A stretch of DNA of 64,000 nt, from the NCBI RefSeq assembly GCF_019393635.1, contig NC_057862.1:98221645-98285644 (forward strand). The letters run 5' to 3'. Below the pieces are notes generated by a model. The model was not told the DNA's origin. It searched no databases and saw only the letters and a list, made by a program, of their open reading frames with translations. The stretch is from Dromiciops gliroides. Lineage: Eukaryota > Chordata > Mammalia > Microbiotheria > Microbiotheriidae. Of the stretch, positions 59,901 to 64,000 are shown piece by piece (position 1 is the stretch's first letter; each line of letters begins with the position of its first letter). The position numbers and the translations under genes were made by a program.

Positions 59901-62900
59901 TCAAATGGACCAGAAAAAAAGCTAATCACCTTCATCACTAAATAGCTGCTCTAATTCTTTTTTTTTTTTTTTAGTGAGGCAATTGGGGTTAAGTGACTTG
60001 CCCAGAGTCACACAGCTAGTAAGTGTTAAGTGTCTGAGGCTGGACTTGAACTCACGTACTCCTGACTCCAGGGCCAGTGCTCTATCCACTGCACCACCTA
60101 GCTGCCCCTGCTCTACTTCTTTTGAAGAAGTTCTCTTTAAATACTCTTTAAATACCAGACAGACTAGACCAAGGACGCTGAGGAAACAGTTGATTTCGTT
60201 CTTTTTTGTGACGCTGGGTATTGCTCTAGTTTGCTTACATCTATTTCTTTCATTCTAAATATAATACCACTGGGCAAATACTTAGCTCTCTATTATTTTG
60301 CACTGCTCCTAGGTCTGTGTTAGTTAACTCCTTGACAGGGATAACATTTCACTTACTTTTCTGAGATAGGAAAGATGATTTCATTTCCCCTTATCCAAAA
60401 GACATAGAACTAGTTCATGTGGACGTTCAACTAGTTCAGATATTGGATTACAATGGCACACCTGAGTTCCAAACTTAACTACATCAGGGCTCTGGCATCA
60501 CCTGGGTTTGGGTGATCTTGTCTAGGGTATAAAAGCCACTTCGGAAATAGGCTGAAGTGCAACAGTAAATTGGCAGAAAAAAAAAAGTCACGAGTCTGGT
60601 CTGGTAAAAAATGAAGTGAAGAGGGGCAGCTAGTCAGGAGGACCTGAGTTGAAATCCAGCCTCAGACACCTGACACTTACTAGCTGTGTGACCCTGGGCA
60701 AGTCACTTAACCCCAACTGCCTCACCAAAAAAAAAAAAAAATGAAGTGAAGAACATACATTTACTTACCAAAACCACATCTCAGAATTTAAAAAAATTAA
60801 TAAAAAATTAGTCATTAAAATAAAATTGAAATACCTTTTGTTGACTAAATAGAAAAATACTGTTATTCTAATTATTTTATTTTATGAGCTGATTGTTTTT
60901 TATTTCAATCATAGCACTATAGCTCCTCCAGAGCTGGAAGGAACCTTAGAGACCAGCTAATACAAGATTCTTCCTCATTTTACAGAGGAATAAAATAAGG
61001 CTTAGTGAGGTTAGGTGACTTGACCAGGGTCACACAAATAGTAAGCATCAGTCAGAATTTGAACTCAAGCCCTCTGACTCCAAAGCCAGTTTTTTGCCAT
61101 GGTACCACAATGGGACTTGTATCTACTTTTCCACCACTGTGTGTTTTGGGGAAACAACTTTCTTTGGGCAACATGTAAAAATCTCTTTTAGAGAAACAAG
61201 ACAGAAAAGAACAAGCAACACATATGTATTCTTCAAAGAACACAGTCATGTTAATGATGGCTAGGACTTTAAGTTGGTGGTTGGTCACCCCTTTGAACCA
61301 TATCTTGTGATAACAGCATGGCCCAAACTGCCCATACCATATACATCCCTCTGAAAAAAGGATACCCCTGTGTGGCATTGTAATTGTCAATTTCTTTTCT
61401 TTCTTTCTTTCTTTCTTTCTTTTTTTTTTTTGGTGAGGCAATGAGGGTTAAGTGACTTGCCCAGGGTCACACAGCTAGTTTCAAGTGTCTGAGGTTGGAT
61501 TTGAACTCAGGTACTCCTGAATCCAGGGCCAGTGCTTTATCCACTGTGCCACCTAGCTGCTCCCTTGGCATTGTAATTGTTATTATACTTTAATATTTCA
61601 ACAATTCTGTGATCTTATCAATGTGAATAAAAGTGGATTACTGAAATAATGGTTTAAGGTACACTCCAGGCTTTTTCTACACTTGGGCAGGCCGACCCAA
61701 CAGTGTACAGACCGGCCATGAAATATACTGTTCAATACAACTTCAGGCTCTTTTCAGTGACCCGGCCAATGACTTTTTATGCTTATTCACCCGAGTAATT
61801 TAAAGAAGTCTAGAAAGATAGTACTAGCTTAAGGAAATGGGAAGACATTCCCAACCCTTTCCTTTTCAGAGATTCCTGAAAAAAAGAATCCCTATTTTTA
61901 GGGTTCAATTCCATTAAACATGCGTTTATCTTATGATTTATGGGCCATAGGTGATCAAAGCCCTGATGAGGAAACTATGGACCCAAGAGCTAAAATAACT
62001 TGCCCAAGATCACACAGGTAGATGGCAAAAGAGCCATAATTTGAACCCATGTATTCTACCTCCAAATTCAGTGCTCTTTCCACTCTATCATGCTTACTAG
62101 GATGTCTAAATAATTCGGGGCAATTTCTCATTAGCTTATTGAGACATGAGGGCTATAAATACAAACTAGCAAATGGTAGATGCGGATTCGTTATTTTTTA
62201 TGGGGATAGGCAATTGGGGTTAAGTGACTTTCCCAGGGTCACACAACTAGTAAGTGTCTGAGGCCAGATTTAAAGCCATGTGTCCTTGTCTCTAAATTCA
62301 GAACTCTGGTCACCTCATTATGCTGCCTCTCAAAAGTTGGGAAGGAAAGACAGTCAGAGGTGGGTCAGGAGGATTCCTTTTGATGCTGAGAAATCATTTT
62401 AGCTCTACTAGTATAAAATCATCTCTAGTCCATCCTGGCCATCCTCAGTAGTGATCCCAGCTGCAATCATAGAATAGATCGTACAAACTGAAATAAGTAC
62501 CCCAGAAGAAGTGATTGTGGTGACCAATATCCTCACATTCTCTTGAGACATTTTTTTTTGTTACTACTAAATATCTCCACGCACCAGGTGTCAACTGCAC
62601 CAGGTGCAGGTCAGTCAACTCGAGTAGCATCAGTTTTAGTAACTGAGGATAAGACCAGGAAAAGTATTGGTTTAAAGTCAGTGATTACCATTTCAGTTGC
62701 TGCCCTAGAGCTTTCGGAAAAATGGACAGAACCAAGTATCCTAAATTGTTTTCAAACCCTAACTGGTAAAACCCAACTTGAGATGGCCCTCATTTGCTCC
62801 TATTTTTAAATTTTTATTTATTTATCCATCTATCTATTTATTTATTTGTTCATTTATTCATCCATTTATTTATTCATTCATTCATCCATTTATTTGGTCA

Positions 62901-63578
62901 TTTGTTCATTCATTCATTTATTTATTTAGTTATTTGTTTGTTTTTTGCTCTTGTTTTTTAAATGGAACTAAAAGTTGAATGCAACATGGTCTACTAGGAA
63001 GAACCCAGGATTTGGAGTCTGGAGAGATGGGTTCTAATCCTGGCTCAGTGACCATCTAGTTGTGCTCCTTTAGACAAAAACCTTCACTTTTCTAGACCTT
63101 GGTTTTCTCATTTGTAAAAAGGGAGGGTAAGGATTGGAATGGAGGATCTCTAAGGTACCTTCCAACTCCACTTATGATTCTACTTTTCAGCAAGCAACTC
63201 ATTAGCTACTTGCCTGGTGTTCCACACTCTATGTACTTTAAAGTTGTCTTCTCACCCCTAGATTACTCTAATCCTGGAGCATGTGCAAGACACTCTACTA
63301 TGAAACTACTATTCAGTGTTTATGGAGCTCACTGATGTCCTGCACACTTGCCTAGACCACTGGATCTGTCCCATCCTGTGCACTCTCAGAAGGATGTTGG
63401 GTCCCCACATGCTTTTGATATTGATGACTTAGCGGGAGTAGGAATATCACCTCAGCAAGCAAAAAGTCCCTGGGAAATAAAAATGGGTGCTTGGAAATCT
63501 CTTTTCTGTTTAAAACAGAAACTTACATTGACTGGCAGCTGAAATCTTCACAATAGTCTCCTGGCTTGCATTGAGTTC
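26499..63578 (-). CDS. VWA2: VWA2 (AMACO), 12 coding exons, gene-level entry; start-codon exon outside the window
   Basis: This is a secreted extracellular-matrix protein of the von Willebrand A superfamily, known from basement membranes and the Fraser-complex environment. The exons, in - order, are 63578-63527, 58619-58486, 54996-54887, 48544-48350, 46662-46529, 45540-45408, 38708-38653, 37302-37195, 34679-34098, 32998-32447, 31589-31467 and 26599-26499. They join in one frame of 759 codons plus TGA with GT-AG borders. The order is VWA-1, a six-Cys segment, EGF-1, VWA-2, VWA-3, EGF-2 and a tail. The MIDAS is complete only in VWA-1 (DGSHS, GGRTE, VTDGKS). VWA-2 has DSSSG and LLTDSR, and VWA-3 has DASAT and ITEGTG, so both are degenerate. 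The signal-peptide exon should lie beyond 64,000. Each exon matches human VWA2 as I know it. Confidence 0.95.
27292..27440 (+). repeat. SINE inside L1 ORF1
   Basis: A forward copy flanked by AGTGATGCAAG on both sides. The L1 sequence is continuous once it is removed. Confidence 0.88.
27760..28390 (+). mobile_element. LTR-like insertion inside L1 ORF1 (about 630 bp)
   Basis: It splits the L1 ORF1 sequence cleanly: AAGGAGAG precedes and AGAGATAATTTAAG follows, with AGAG on both sides. It starts TGTGAGAAAATAATTATTAA and contains a TATA-like GGATAAAAACCC near 28,171 followed by a CT-rich leader-like part. It does not end in canonical CA, and its ends are weakly inverted copies of each other (GAAAATAATTA). 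A solo LTR is my preferred reading. A non-autonomous DNA transposon is possible. Confidence 0.5.
29432..29926 (+). mobile_element. 5'-truncated L1 3' end inserted in the older L1
   Basis: It starts about ATATGGATGCTGATTGAACC and ends AATAATAAAATAC with an A-rich tail at 29,905-29,922. GAAACAGATA occurs on both sides (29,421-29,430 and about 29,931-29,940), a target-site duplication. It lies inside the ORF2 endonuclease region of the older L1 and carries a SINE of its own. Confidence 0.65.
29622..29767 (-). repeat. SINE inside the truncated inner L1
   Basis: A reverse copy set in a TG/TA microsatellite. TATATATAT flanks both sides, so the target duplication cannot be sized. Confidence 0.85.
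30905..31057 (-). repeat. SINE inside the L1 3' region
   Basis: A reverse copy flanked by ATGATATATTC on both sides, within the L1 3' region. Confidence 0.88.
31467..31589 (-). CDS. VWA2: VWA2 exon: EGF-like domain 2
   Basis: The exon is 123 nt after CTCCATTCTAG, with donor GTAAGT. It encodes AKQPVNLCKPSPCMNDGTC, then ILQNGSYRCECRGWEGPHC and EN. All six cysteines are present. CMNDGTC fits the O-fucose consensus. CKPSPC does not fit the O-glucose consensus. NGS is a possible N-glycosylation site. No long ORF covers this exon. Phase 1 at both ends. Confidence 0.95.
31590..32446 (-). other. VWA2 intron with an ancient relic
   Basis: A decayed core-type relic is visible at about 31,840-32,090 (GTAGCTGGAAGAGACCCCAG, TTTTAGAAATGAGGCAGTTT). 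Nothing else is recognised. Confidence 0.45.
32447..32998 (-). CDS. VWA2: VWA2 exon: complete VWA-3 domain in a single exon
   Basis: The exon is 552 nt after GCATTCCTTTAG, with donor GTGAGC. It encodes GCQSQSLDLVFLLDASATVG through ENYQDLFIERLCE. The metal site is degenerate (DASAT, ITEGTG with Glu for Asp). I chose the acceptor at 32,998 because it gives the human Pro-Gly-Cys junction. An in-frame alternative lies 42 nt upstream. The longest ORF continues into a GGAA repeat and is not coding there. Phase 1 at both ends. Confidence 0.95.
33049..33126. repeat. (GGAA)n/(GGGA)n microsatellite next to the VWA-3 exon
   Basis: A pure GGAA/GGGA run. On the VWA2 sense strand it is TTCC/TCCC, a long pyrimidine tract ending 50 bp before the VWA-3 exon acceptor. 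Confidence 0.95.
33255..33459 (-). repeat. tRNA-derived marsupial SINE with poly-C expansion
   Basis: A reverse copy flanked by GTTATATTAC. The head end has grown a GC-rich and poly-C run (33,428-33,453). Confidence 0.85.
33736..33885 (+). repeat. tRNA-derived marsupial SINE
   Basis: A forward copy flanked by AAGAGTCCACTTTGT, with a poly-C run before the short A tail. It lies inside an older L2/MIR-like relic (TCAATCAATAAACATTTATT before, GTGCCAGGCATTATCC after). Confidence 0.87.
34098..34679 (-). CDS. VWA2: VWA2 exon: complete VWA-2 domain in a single exon
   Basis: The exon is 582 nt after GAGAGAAAGC...TCTCCTTTTAG, with donor GTAAGA. It encodes APKLSLECSVNLLFLLDSSS through KKICSLQRP. The metal site reads DSSSG (last Ser lost), FTGGATLTG and LLTDSR, so it is only partly conserved. 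The open frame runs on past the donor into the intron for about 45 residues, which is read-through. Phase 1 at both ends. Confidence 0.96.
34715..34748. repeat. (CAC)n microsatellite next to the VWA-2 exon
   Basis: CAC triplets, read GTG on the VWA2 sense strand, starting 35 bp upstream of the VWA-2 exon acceptor. Confidence 0.95.
34930..35870 (+). repeat. Ancient mammalian interspersed repeat, copy 1
   Basis: CGACATGGTCAGATCTATAC, GGTGGAGGATGGGTTGGAGT, GATCAACAGTGTCAAATGCT. The set is shared in part with 38,860-39,750. I recognise the wording as a repeat old enough to be in other mammals but cannot name the family with certainty. Split by the SINE at 35,255-35,400. Confidence 0.5.
35255..35400 (+). 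repeat. tRNA-derived marsupial SINE
   Basis: A forward copy flanked by near-identical AATAATAAGGGRATCCC. It splits the ancient repeat at 34,930-35,870. Confidence 0.87.
35918..35988 (-). repeat. 5'-truncated SINE with target duplication
   Basis: Only the 3' third of the element is present (AGTAAGGCAATTGGGG to CACACAGCTA). TCAACATCCATTTT flanks both sides, so it is a true truncated insertion rather than a decayed one. Confidence 0.8.
36100..36700 (+). repeat. L2-type LINE 3' end (long copy)
   Basis: CTGGCTTCCTTCAAGTCTTG, TAAGAAGCCTTTCCCAGTCT, CCATTAGAACCAGAGTTCCG, AACAAGTGCTTGCTGATTTG run in L2 order. The 96-codon open frame inside it is chance. Confidence 0.55.
36701..37194 (-). other. VWA2 intron, no recognised elements
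   Basis: The intron is SINE-free between the L2-type copy and the EGF-1 exon. Open frames on both strands (86 and 72 codons) carry no known domain. Confidence 0.45.
37195..37302 (-). CDS. VWA2: VWA2 exon: EGF-like domain 1
   Basis: The exon is 108 nt after CTGCCTGATAG, with donor GTAAGT. It encodes PCDSQPCHYGGTCILEGL, then DRYHCLCPIGFGGEDNC, with all six EGF cysteines. CDSQPC fits the O-glucose consensus CxSxPC, and CHYGGTC fits the O-fucose consensus C-x4-T-C. Both modifications are reported on EGF-1 of AMACO. Phase 1 at both ends. Confidence 0.96.
37303..38652 (-). other. VWA2 intron, mostly unique
   Basis: A MIR-type core near 37,490-37,610 and another near 38,240-38,330 are faint. The remainder is unique. 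Confidence 0.45.
38653..38708 (-). CDS. VWA2: VWA2 exon: six-cysteine segment, second part (56 nt)
   Basis: This very short exon follows CTTCTTTTTTAG and has donor GTATGA. It encodes WKKVFITHPATCYRTVCP, with split codons at both ends (Ser and Asp). Human VWA2 has SWKRVFLTHPATCYRTTCPG. Together with the exon before it, six cysteines precede EGF-1. Phase 2 in, phase 1 out. Confidence 0.93.
38860..39750 (+). repeat. Ancient mammalian interspersed repeat, copy 2
   Basis: GAGGAGGCAATTGCAATAGG, TGTTCTGGACATGCTGAGTC and AGCGAAGAGGACTAAGAAGG share layout with copy 1 (TTTGCTCTGGACATGTAAGA, AGCTAAGGAGACTAAGAAGG). Opposite-strand open frames here are chance. Confidence 0.5.
39764..39920 (+). pseudogene. 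7SL (SRP) RNA pseudogene, 3'-truncated
   Basis: The stretch holds ACCTGTAATCCCTACTGCT, then GGAGTCTGAAGCTGGAGG, GAGTTTGGGAGTTCTGGG and CTAAGTCTGGCACCAATATG in that order. These follow the 5' Alu domain and the start of the S domain of 7SL RNA (CCTGTAGTCCCAGCTACT, GGAGGCTGAGGCTGGAGG, CAGGAGTTCTGGGC, CTAAGTTCGGCATCAATATGG). Similarity fades near 39,920, about half-way through the RNA. Because the S-domain sequence is included, it is derived from 7SL itself rather than an Alu-like SINE. Confidence 0.8.
40226..40943 (+). mobile_element. Putative solo LTR of an endogenous retrovirus
   Basis: It has an LTR-like layout: a possible TG start (TGTGTCAGAACCCCAG), a TATA box CTATAAAAACC at about 40,790, AATAAA at 40,870-40,875 and a GTGGTCTCCTCGAG-type stretch after it. 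The borders are estimates and I see no convincing target duplication. No coding retroviral region accompanies it. Confidence 0.45.
41500..41645 (+). repeat. L2-type LINE 3' end
   Basis: ATAATAAGCTCCTTGAAGTC, GCACAGTGCCCAGAACACAG, TACTTAATAAATGTATACTA. Confidence 0.55.
41723..41749. repeat. (CA)n microsatellite
   Basis: A CA run followed by a CATA stretch (41,765-41,778). Confidence 0.95.
42000..42353 (-). repeat. Two SINEs inserted at one site in tandem
   Basis: Two reverse copies (42,000-42,158 and about 42,175-42,353) lie head to tail. The target word CCCAGYCTATTTCTT occurs three times, before, between and after them. A CTTC microsatellite has grown at the tail of the second copy. Confidence 0.85.
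42684..42890 (+). repeat. MIR-type relic
   Basis: ATAGTACAGTGGTAAGAACC, AACTAGCTGTGTAACTGACC, CCTCATTTTCCTCCCCTGTA. Confidence 0.55.
43480..43690 (-). repeat. Ancient core-type relic, reverse
   Basis: TTTAGAGCTGGAAGGGACCT, then GGTTAAATGACTTGTCCAAA and GTCACACAGGTAGGATCAGG. Confidence 0.5.
43738..43965 (+). repeat. MIR-type element, nearly full length
   Basis: ACTAGGTGGTACAGTGAATT, TTCTAGTTGTGTGACCCTGG, TGACACATAGTAAGCATTAT and a TTA-rich end. Confidence 0.6.
44815..45200 (-). mobile_element. L1 3' end, - strand copy
   Basis: Reverse-complemented, this reads the same unit as 29,432-29,912: GATGCTGATTGGACCATACT, a TTTGGTGCTGTT tract, a TG/TA-rich middle and TTGAAATTGGAAATCTTA near the end. 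The middle has expanded into a TA/TG/CATA microsatellite (44,938-45,050). Confidence 0.65.
45408..45540 (-). CDS. VWA2: VWA2 exon: six-cysteine segment, first part
   Basis: The exon is 133 nt after GTATTTACCCCAG, with donor GTGAGT. It encodes CRIKPHFCERKTLETIREV, TGNSMCWRGSKKTNAVF and SSLCPFY. The CEHRTLEMVREFAGN and CWRGSRR stretches of human VWA2 align here. No long ORF covers this exon, so it was found by homology and confirmed by phase. Phase 1 in, phase 2 out. Confidence 0.93.
45541..46528 (-). other. VWA2 intron, no recognised repeats
   Basis: The only feature seen is a short TG/CA/TATA-rich stretch at about 45,885-45,945. Confidence 0.45.
46529..46662 (-). CDS. VWA2: VWA2 exon: end of VWA-1
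   Basis: The exon is 134 nt after CTGTTGGGCAG, with donor GTAAAG. It encodes WPELHTLASEPKDKHMMFA, EHVDDATNGLYSTLSSSAIC and NATAP. The segment ATNGLxSTLSSSAIC is the human signature of this region. Phase 2 in, phase 1 out. Confidence 0.95.
46811..46965 (+). repeat. tRNA-derived marsupial SINE
   Basis: A forward copy flanked by AGAATCTCATGTC / AGACAATCTCATGTC, 150 bp from the VWA2 exon at 46,529-46,662. Confidence 0.86.
47457..47910 (+). repeat. L2-type LINE 3' end, split by a SINE
   Basis: CTGGCTTCCTTTAAGTCCCA and CAGGAAGCCTTCCCTACTCC before, TTAGATTATAAACTCCTTGA and GCGCTTAATAAATGCTCACT after the SINE at 47,520-47,690. Confidence 0.6.
47520..47690 (-). repeat. SINE inside an L2-like relic
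   Basis: A reverse copy flanked by ACTCCTT(CTT). The L2-like sequence continues on both sides. Confidence 0.85.
48350..48544 (-). CDS. VWA2: VWA2 exon: VWA-1, third part with GGRTE and VTDGKSQG
   Basis: The exon is 195 nt after TTTGTGCTTTCAG, with donor GTAAGA. It encodes GGRTEMGLALKYFLHKGFPG, GRNSSVPRILIIVTDGKSQG, NIALPAKQLKERGVVVF and AVGVRFP. The Thr of GGRT and the Asp of VTDG complete the MIDAS. NSS is a possible N-glycosylation site. Phase 2 in, phase 2 out. Confidence 0.96.
49028..49185 (-). repeat. tRNA-derived marsupial SINE
   Basis: A reverse copy flanked by CCTAGCTGATTGTT. Confidence 0.86.
49783..49924 (+). repeat. tRNA-derived marsupial SINE
   Basis: A forward copy flanked by GAAAGCARTGAGGTGT. 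The first bases of the head are diverged. Confidence 0.85.
49925..50908 (-). other. VWA2 intron before the GSTP-like pseudogene
   Basis: A MIR-type relic lies at about 49,936-50,120. 50,120-50,900 holds no recognised element. Confidence 0.4.
50909..51481 (+). pseudogene. Processed pseudogene of a pi-class glutathione S-transferase (GSTP-like)
   Basis: The + strand reads IYFPIQR-stop-HEAIRMLQVDQGQTWK, then in a shifted frame PGFTDADFTLYQINAIMRYL, then in a third frame NYEVGKEQHSKVFPSQLKAF and GDKAFIMGKQISFTNDNL. It ends LPISDNGKQ with TGA at 51,479-51,481. These blocks follow the GSTP order (YFPVRGRCEAMRMLL, DLTLYQSNTILRHLG, NYEAGK, QISFADYNL, LPINGNGKQ) with no introns. A stop at 50,934-50,936 and at least two frameshifts kill it. 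It lies in sense orientation on the + strand inside a VWA2 intron. The absence of introns implies retrotransposition. No clear poly(A) tail remains, so it is old. Confidence 0.85.
51775..52000 (+). repeat. MIR-type relic
   Basis: GCGACCTTGGGCAAGTCATT, CTCTGAAAAATGGGCATAGT, GTTGTCATGAGGCACAATAT. It follows the GSTP-like pseudogene. Confidence 0.55.
52058..52081. repeat. (CA)n microsatellite
   Basis: A CA run at the end of the MIR-type stretch. Confidence 0.95.
53141..53440. repeat. Inverted pair of SINE remnants, one with an RTE-like tail
   Basis: A reverse partial copy (53,141-53,217) meets a forward copy (53,218-about 53,440) head to head. The forward one continues into AAATGGCAAACCACTCCAGT and GAAGAGTTGGACGTGTCTG, a tail shared with RTE-mobilised SINEs and different from the other copies here. 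Confidence 0.65.
54419..54650 (-). repeat. MIR-type relic, reverse
   Basis: ATAGCTGAGGAAACTGAGGT, AAGTTAAGTGACTTGTCCTG, TGTCTGAGGTCAAATTTGAA. It ends 240 bp before the VWA2 exon at 54,887. Confidence 0.6.
54887..54996 (-). CDS. VWA2: VWA2 exon: VWA-1, second part
   Basis: The exon is 110 nt after TTTTCCTTGCAG, with donor GTAAGT. It encodes VRVGVLQFSSVPQLEFPLDS, then LFTREEVKEKIKKTIF and two bases of a Lys codon. This is the second strand and helix of the Rossmann-like A domain. Phase 0 in, phase 2 out. Confidence 0.94.
54997..56739 (-). other. VWA2 intron, no recognised elements
   Basis: The stretch is SINE-free and AT-rich, with a short GA run at about 56,058-56,072. No coding or RNA signal is seen. 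Confidence 0.5.
56740..57180 (+). repeat. Ancient CR1/L3-like LINE relic (tentative)
   Basis: CACCCTTTTCTGGACACTTC, TCTTAAAATGTGGAGCTTAG, preceded by a CAAACTTCTAACCCATGC stretch: an order I associate with CR1-clade 3' ends. The family call is uncertain. Confidence 0.4.
57181..58485 (-). other. VWA2 intron, no recognised elements
   Basis: SINE-free sequence next to the first VWA-1 exon. No conserved element can be named. Confidence 0.5.
58486..58619 (-). CDS. VWA2: VWA2 exon: start of VWA-1 with DGSHS MIDAS motif
   Basis: The exon is 134 nt after CTCTTTCCTAG, with donor GTGAGT. It encodes MQCSAALDVLFALDGSHS, then IGKGSFERSKHFAIKLCD and ALAISPDR. DGSHS is the DxSxS metal-site loop. Human VWA2 reads LLDGSNSVGKGSFERSKHF here. 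Phase 1 in, phase 0 out. Confidence 0.95.
58851..59008 (+). repeat. tRNA-derived marsupial SINE
   Basis: A forward copy with an A17 tail. GTAAGTA flanks both sides, with a short CCCTGA duplication inside the core. Confidence 0.85.
59958..60108 (-). repeat. tRNA-derived marsupial SINE
   Basis: A reverse copy flanked by TGCTCTAYTTCTTT. Confidence 0.86.
60621..60742 (+). repeat. SINE with internal deletion of the head
   Basis: A forward copy in which about 35 bp are missing between GGGGCAGCTAG and TCAGGAGGACCTGAG, removing part of the tRNA-like promoter. AAATGAAGTGAAGA flanks both sides. Confidence 0.82.
60905..61105 (-). repeat. Ancient core-type relic, reverse
   Basis: CTCCAGAGCTGGAAGGAACC, TCATTTTACAGAGGAATAAA, GACTTGACCAGGGTCACACA. 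Confidence 0.55.
61398..61563 (-). repeat. tRNA-derived marsupial SINE
   Basis: A reverse copy with a CTTT microsatellite in its tail, flanked by TGGCATTGTAATTGT. Confidence 0.86.
62205..62331 (-). repeat. Old, diverged SINE copy
   Basis: The core (CAATTGGGGTTAAGTGACTT, CACACAACTAGTAAGTG) is clear but the head part is strongly mutated. Confidence 0.65.
62808..62946. repeat. (TTTA)n/(TTCA)n tetranucleotide repeat
   Basis: About 140 bp of TTTA, TTCA and TCCA units. The plus-strand frame is open by chance. Confidence 0.9.
63527..63578 (-). CDS. VWA2: VWA2 exon: segment before VWA-1 (ETIVKISAAS)
   Basis: The exon is 52 nt with acceptor CTCTCTCCAG and donor GTAAGT on the - strand. It encodes ELNASQETIVKISAASQ plus one base. 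The human protein has SKETIGKISAASK just before its first VWA domain. NAS is a possible N-glycosylation site. No signal-peptide exon is visible between 63,579 and 64,000. Confidence 0.9.
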
Positions 63579-64000
63579 CTGGAGAGAGAAAGACGGTAGC
63601 ACTATGGGAACAAATACATAGAAAACAATTAGACCAGCATGCCACTAAAGGCAGGGGAACATTTCTCTTCAATACAGAAGTCACCAAATATCAAGGGAGA
63701 GATAATAGAGAAAATAGAAAGTTCTGAGAGCTTTTGTGTGATTTCTCTCTTGCCTAGTTATCTGCAGAATATTGGTAATGAGAAGAAAGGCAGTGTGGGT
63801 AGAGGACAAACCTTGGAATCAAGAAGACCTAGGCTCCGGTCCTGCCTCTGACACATACTAGCTGGGATACCAAGAACAAGTTGAATAACCTCTCAGTACC
63901 CTAAGTCGCATAACCTTTCAGTACCCTCAGGGAGCGTCCTAAGACTATAAGGTAAGTCGAGTCACCGAACTACATCAGTGGAAGATGTCTCCACACCAAG
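63579..64000 (-). other. VWA2 intron 1 (3' end), no start-codon exon visible
   Basis: There is a MIR-type core at about 63,795-63,910. No hydrophobic signal-peptide frame with a donor is seen on the - strand, so the first coding exon must lie beyond the window. Confidence 0.55.

Overview
This window is vertebrate nuclear DNA, almost certainly from a marsupial and probably an Australian one. Two interrupted genes with GT-AG introns can be read by eye. The intervening DNA is packed with a tRNA-derived SINE of the marsupial WSINE/WALLSI type. Its body reads GGGGCAGCTAGGTGGCRCAG at the head and GTGTGACCCTGGGCAAGTCA near the tail. Marsupial-style L1, MIR/L2-type relics and LTR-like insertions are also present. 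The species call is inference from the repeats.

Left part, about 1-22,030, + strand: the 3' two thirds of AFAP1L2 (XB130), an actin-filament-associated adaptor. Twelve coding exons join in one continuous frame (1,710 nt, 569 residues plus stop). They run from the end of the first PH domain through the second PH domain, a tyrosine-bearing acidic linker and the C-terminal coiled coil. The 5' exons lie left of the window.

Middle, about 22,030-26,500: a tail-to-tail gap of about 4.5 kb that must hold both 3' UTRs. Candidate polyadenylation signals on the two strands lie within 60 bp of each other near 23.4 kb.

Right part, 26,499 to at least 63,578, - strand: VWA2 (AMACO), a secreted basement-membrane protein. 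Twelve coding exons join in one frame (2,280 nt, 759 residues plus stop). The order is pre-VWA segment, VWA-1 (four exons), a six-cysteine segment (two exons), EGF-1, VWA-2, VWA-3, EGF-2 and a short tail carrying an RGDS motif. Only the exon with the start codon and signal peptide is missing, beyond position 64,000. AFAP1L2 and VWA2 are also convergent neighbours on human 10q25, so the synteny supports both calls.

The introns also hold a decayed processed pseudogene of a pi-class glutathione S-transferase (50,909-51,481), a truncated 7SL (SRP) RNA pseudogene (about 39,764-39,920), a nested L1 complex (about 26,990-31,300), two LTR-like insertions, and about 30 SINE copies, many with visible target-site duplications. 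I found no previously undescribed biological system. The points most worth a second look are the RGDS tail of VWA2, an in-frame alternative splice acceptor created by a GGAA microsatellite before the VWA-3 exon, the convergent 3' ends, and the nested retroelements.
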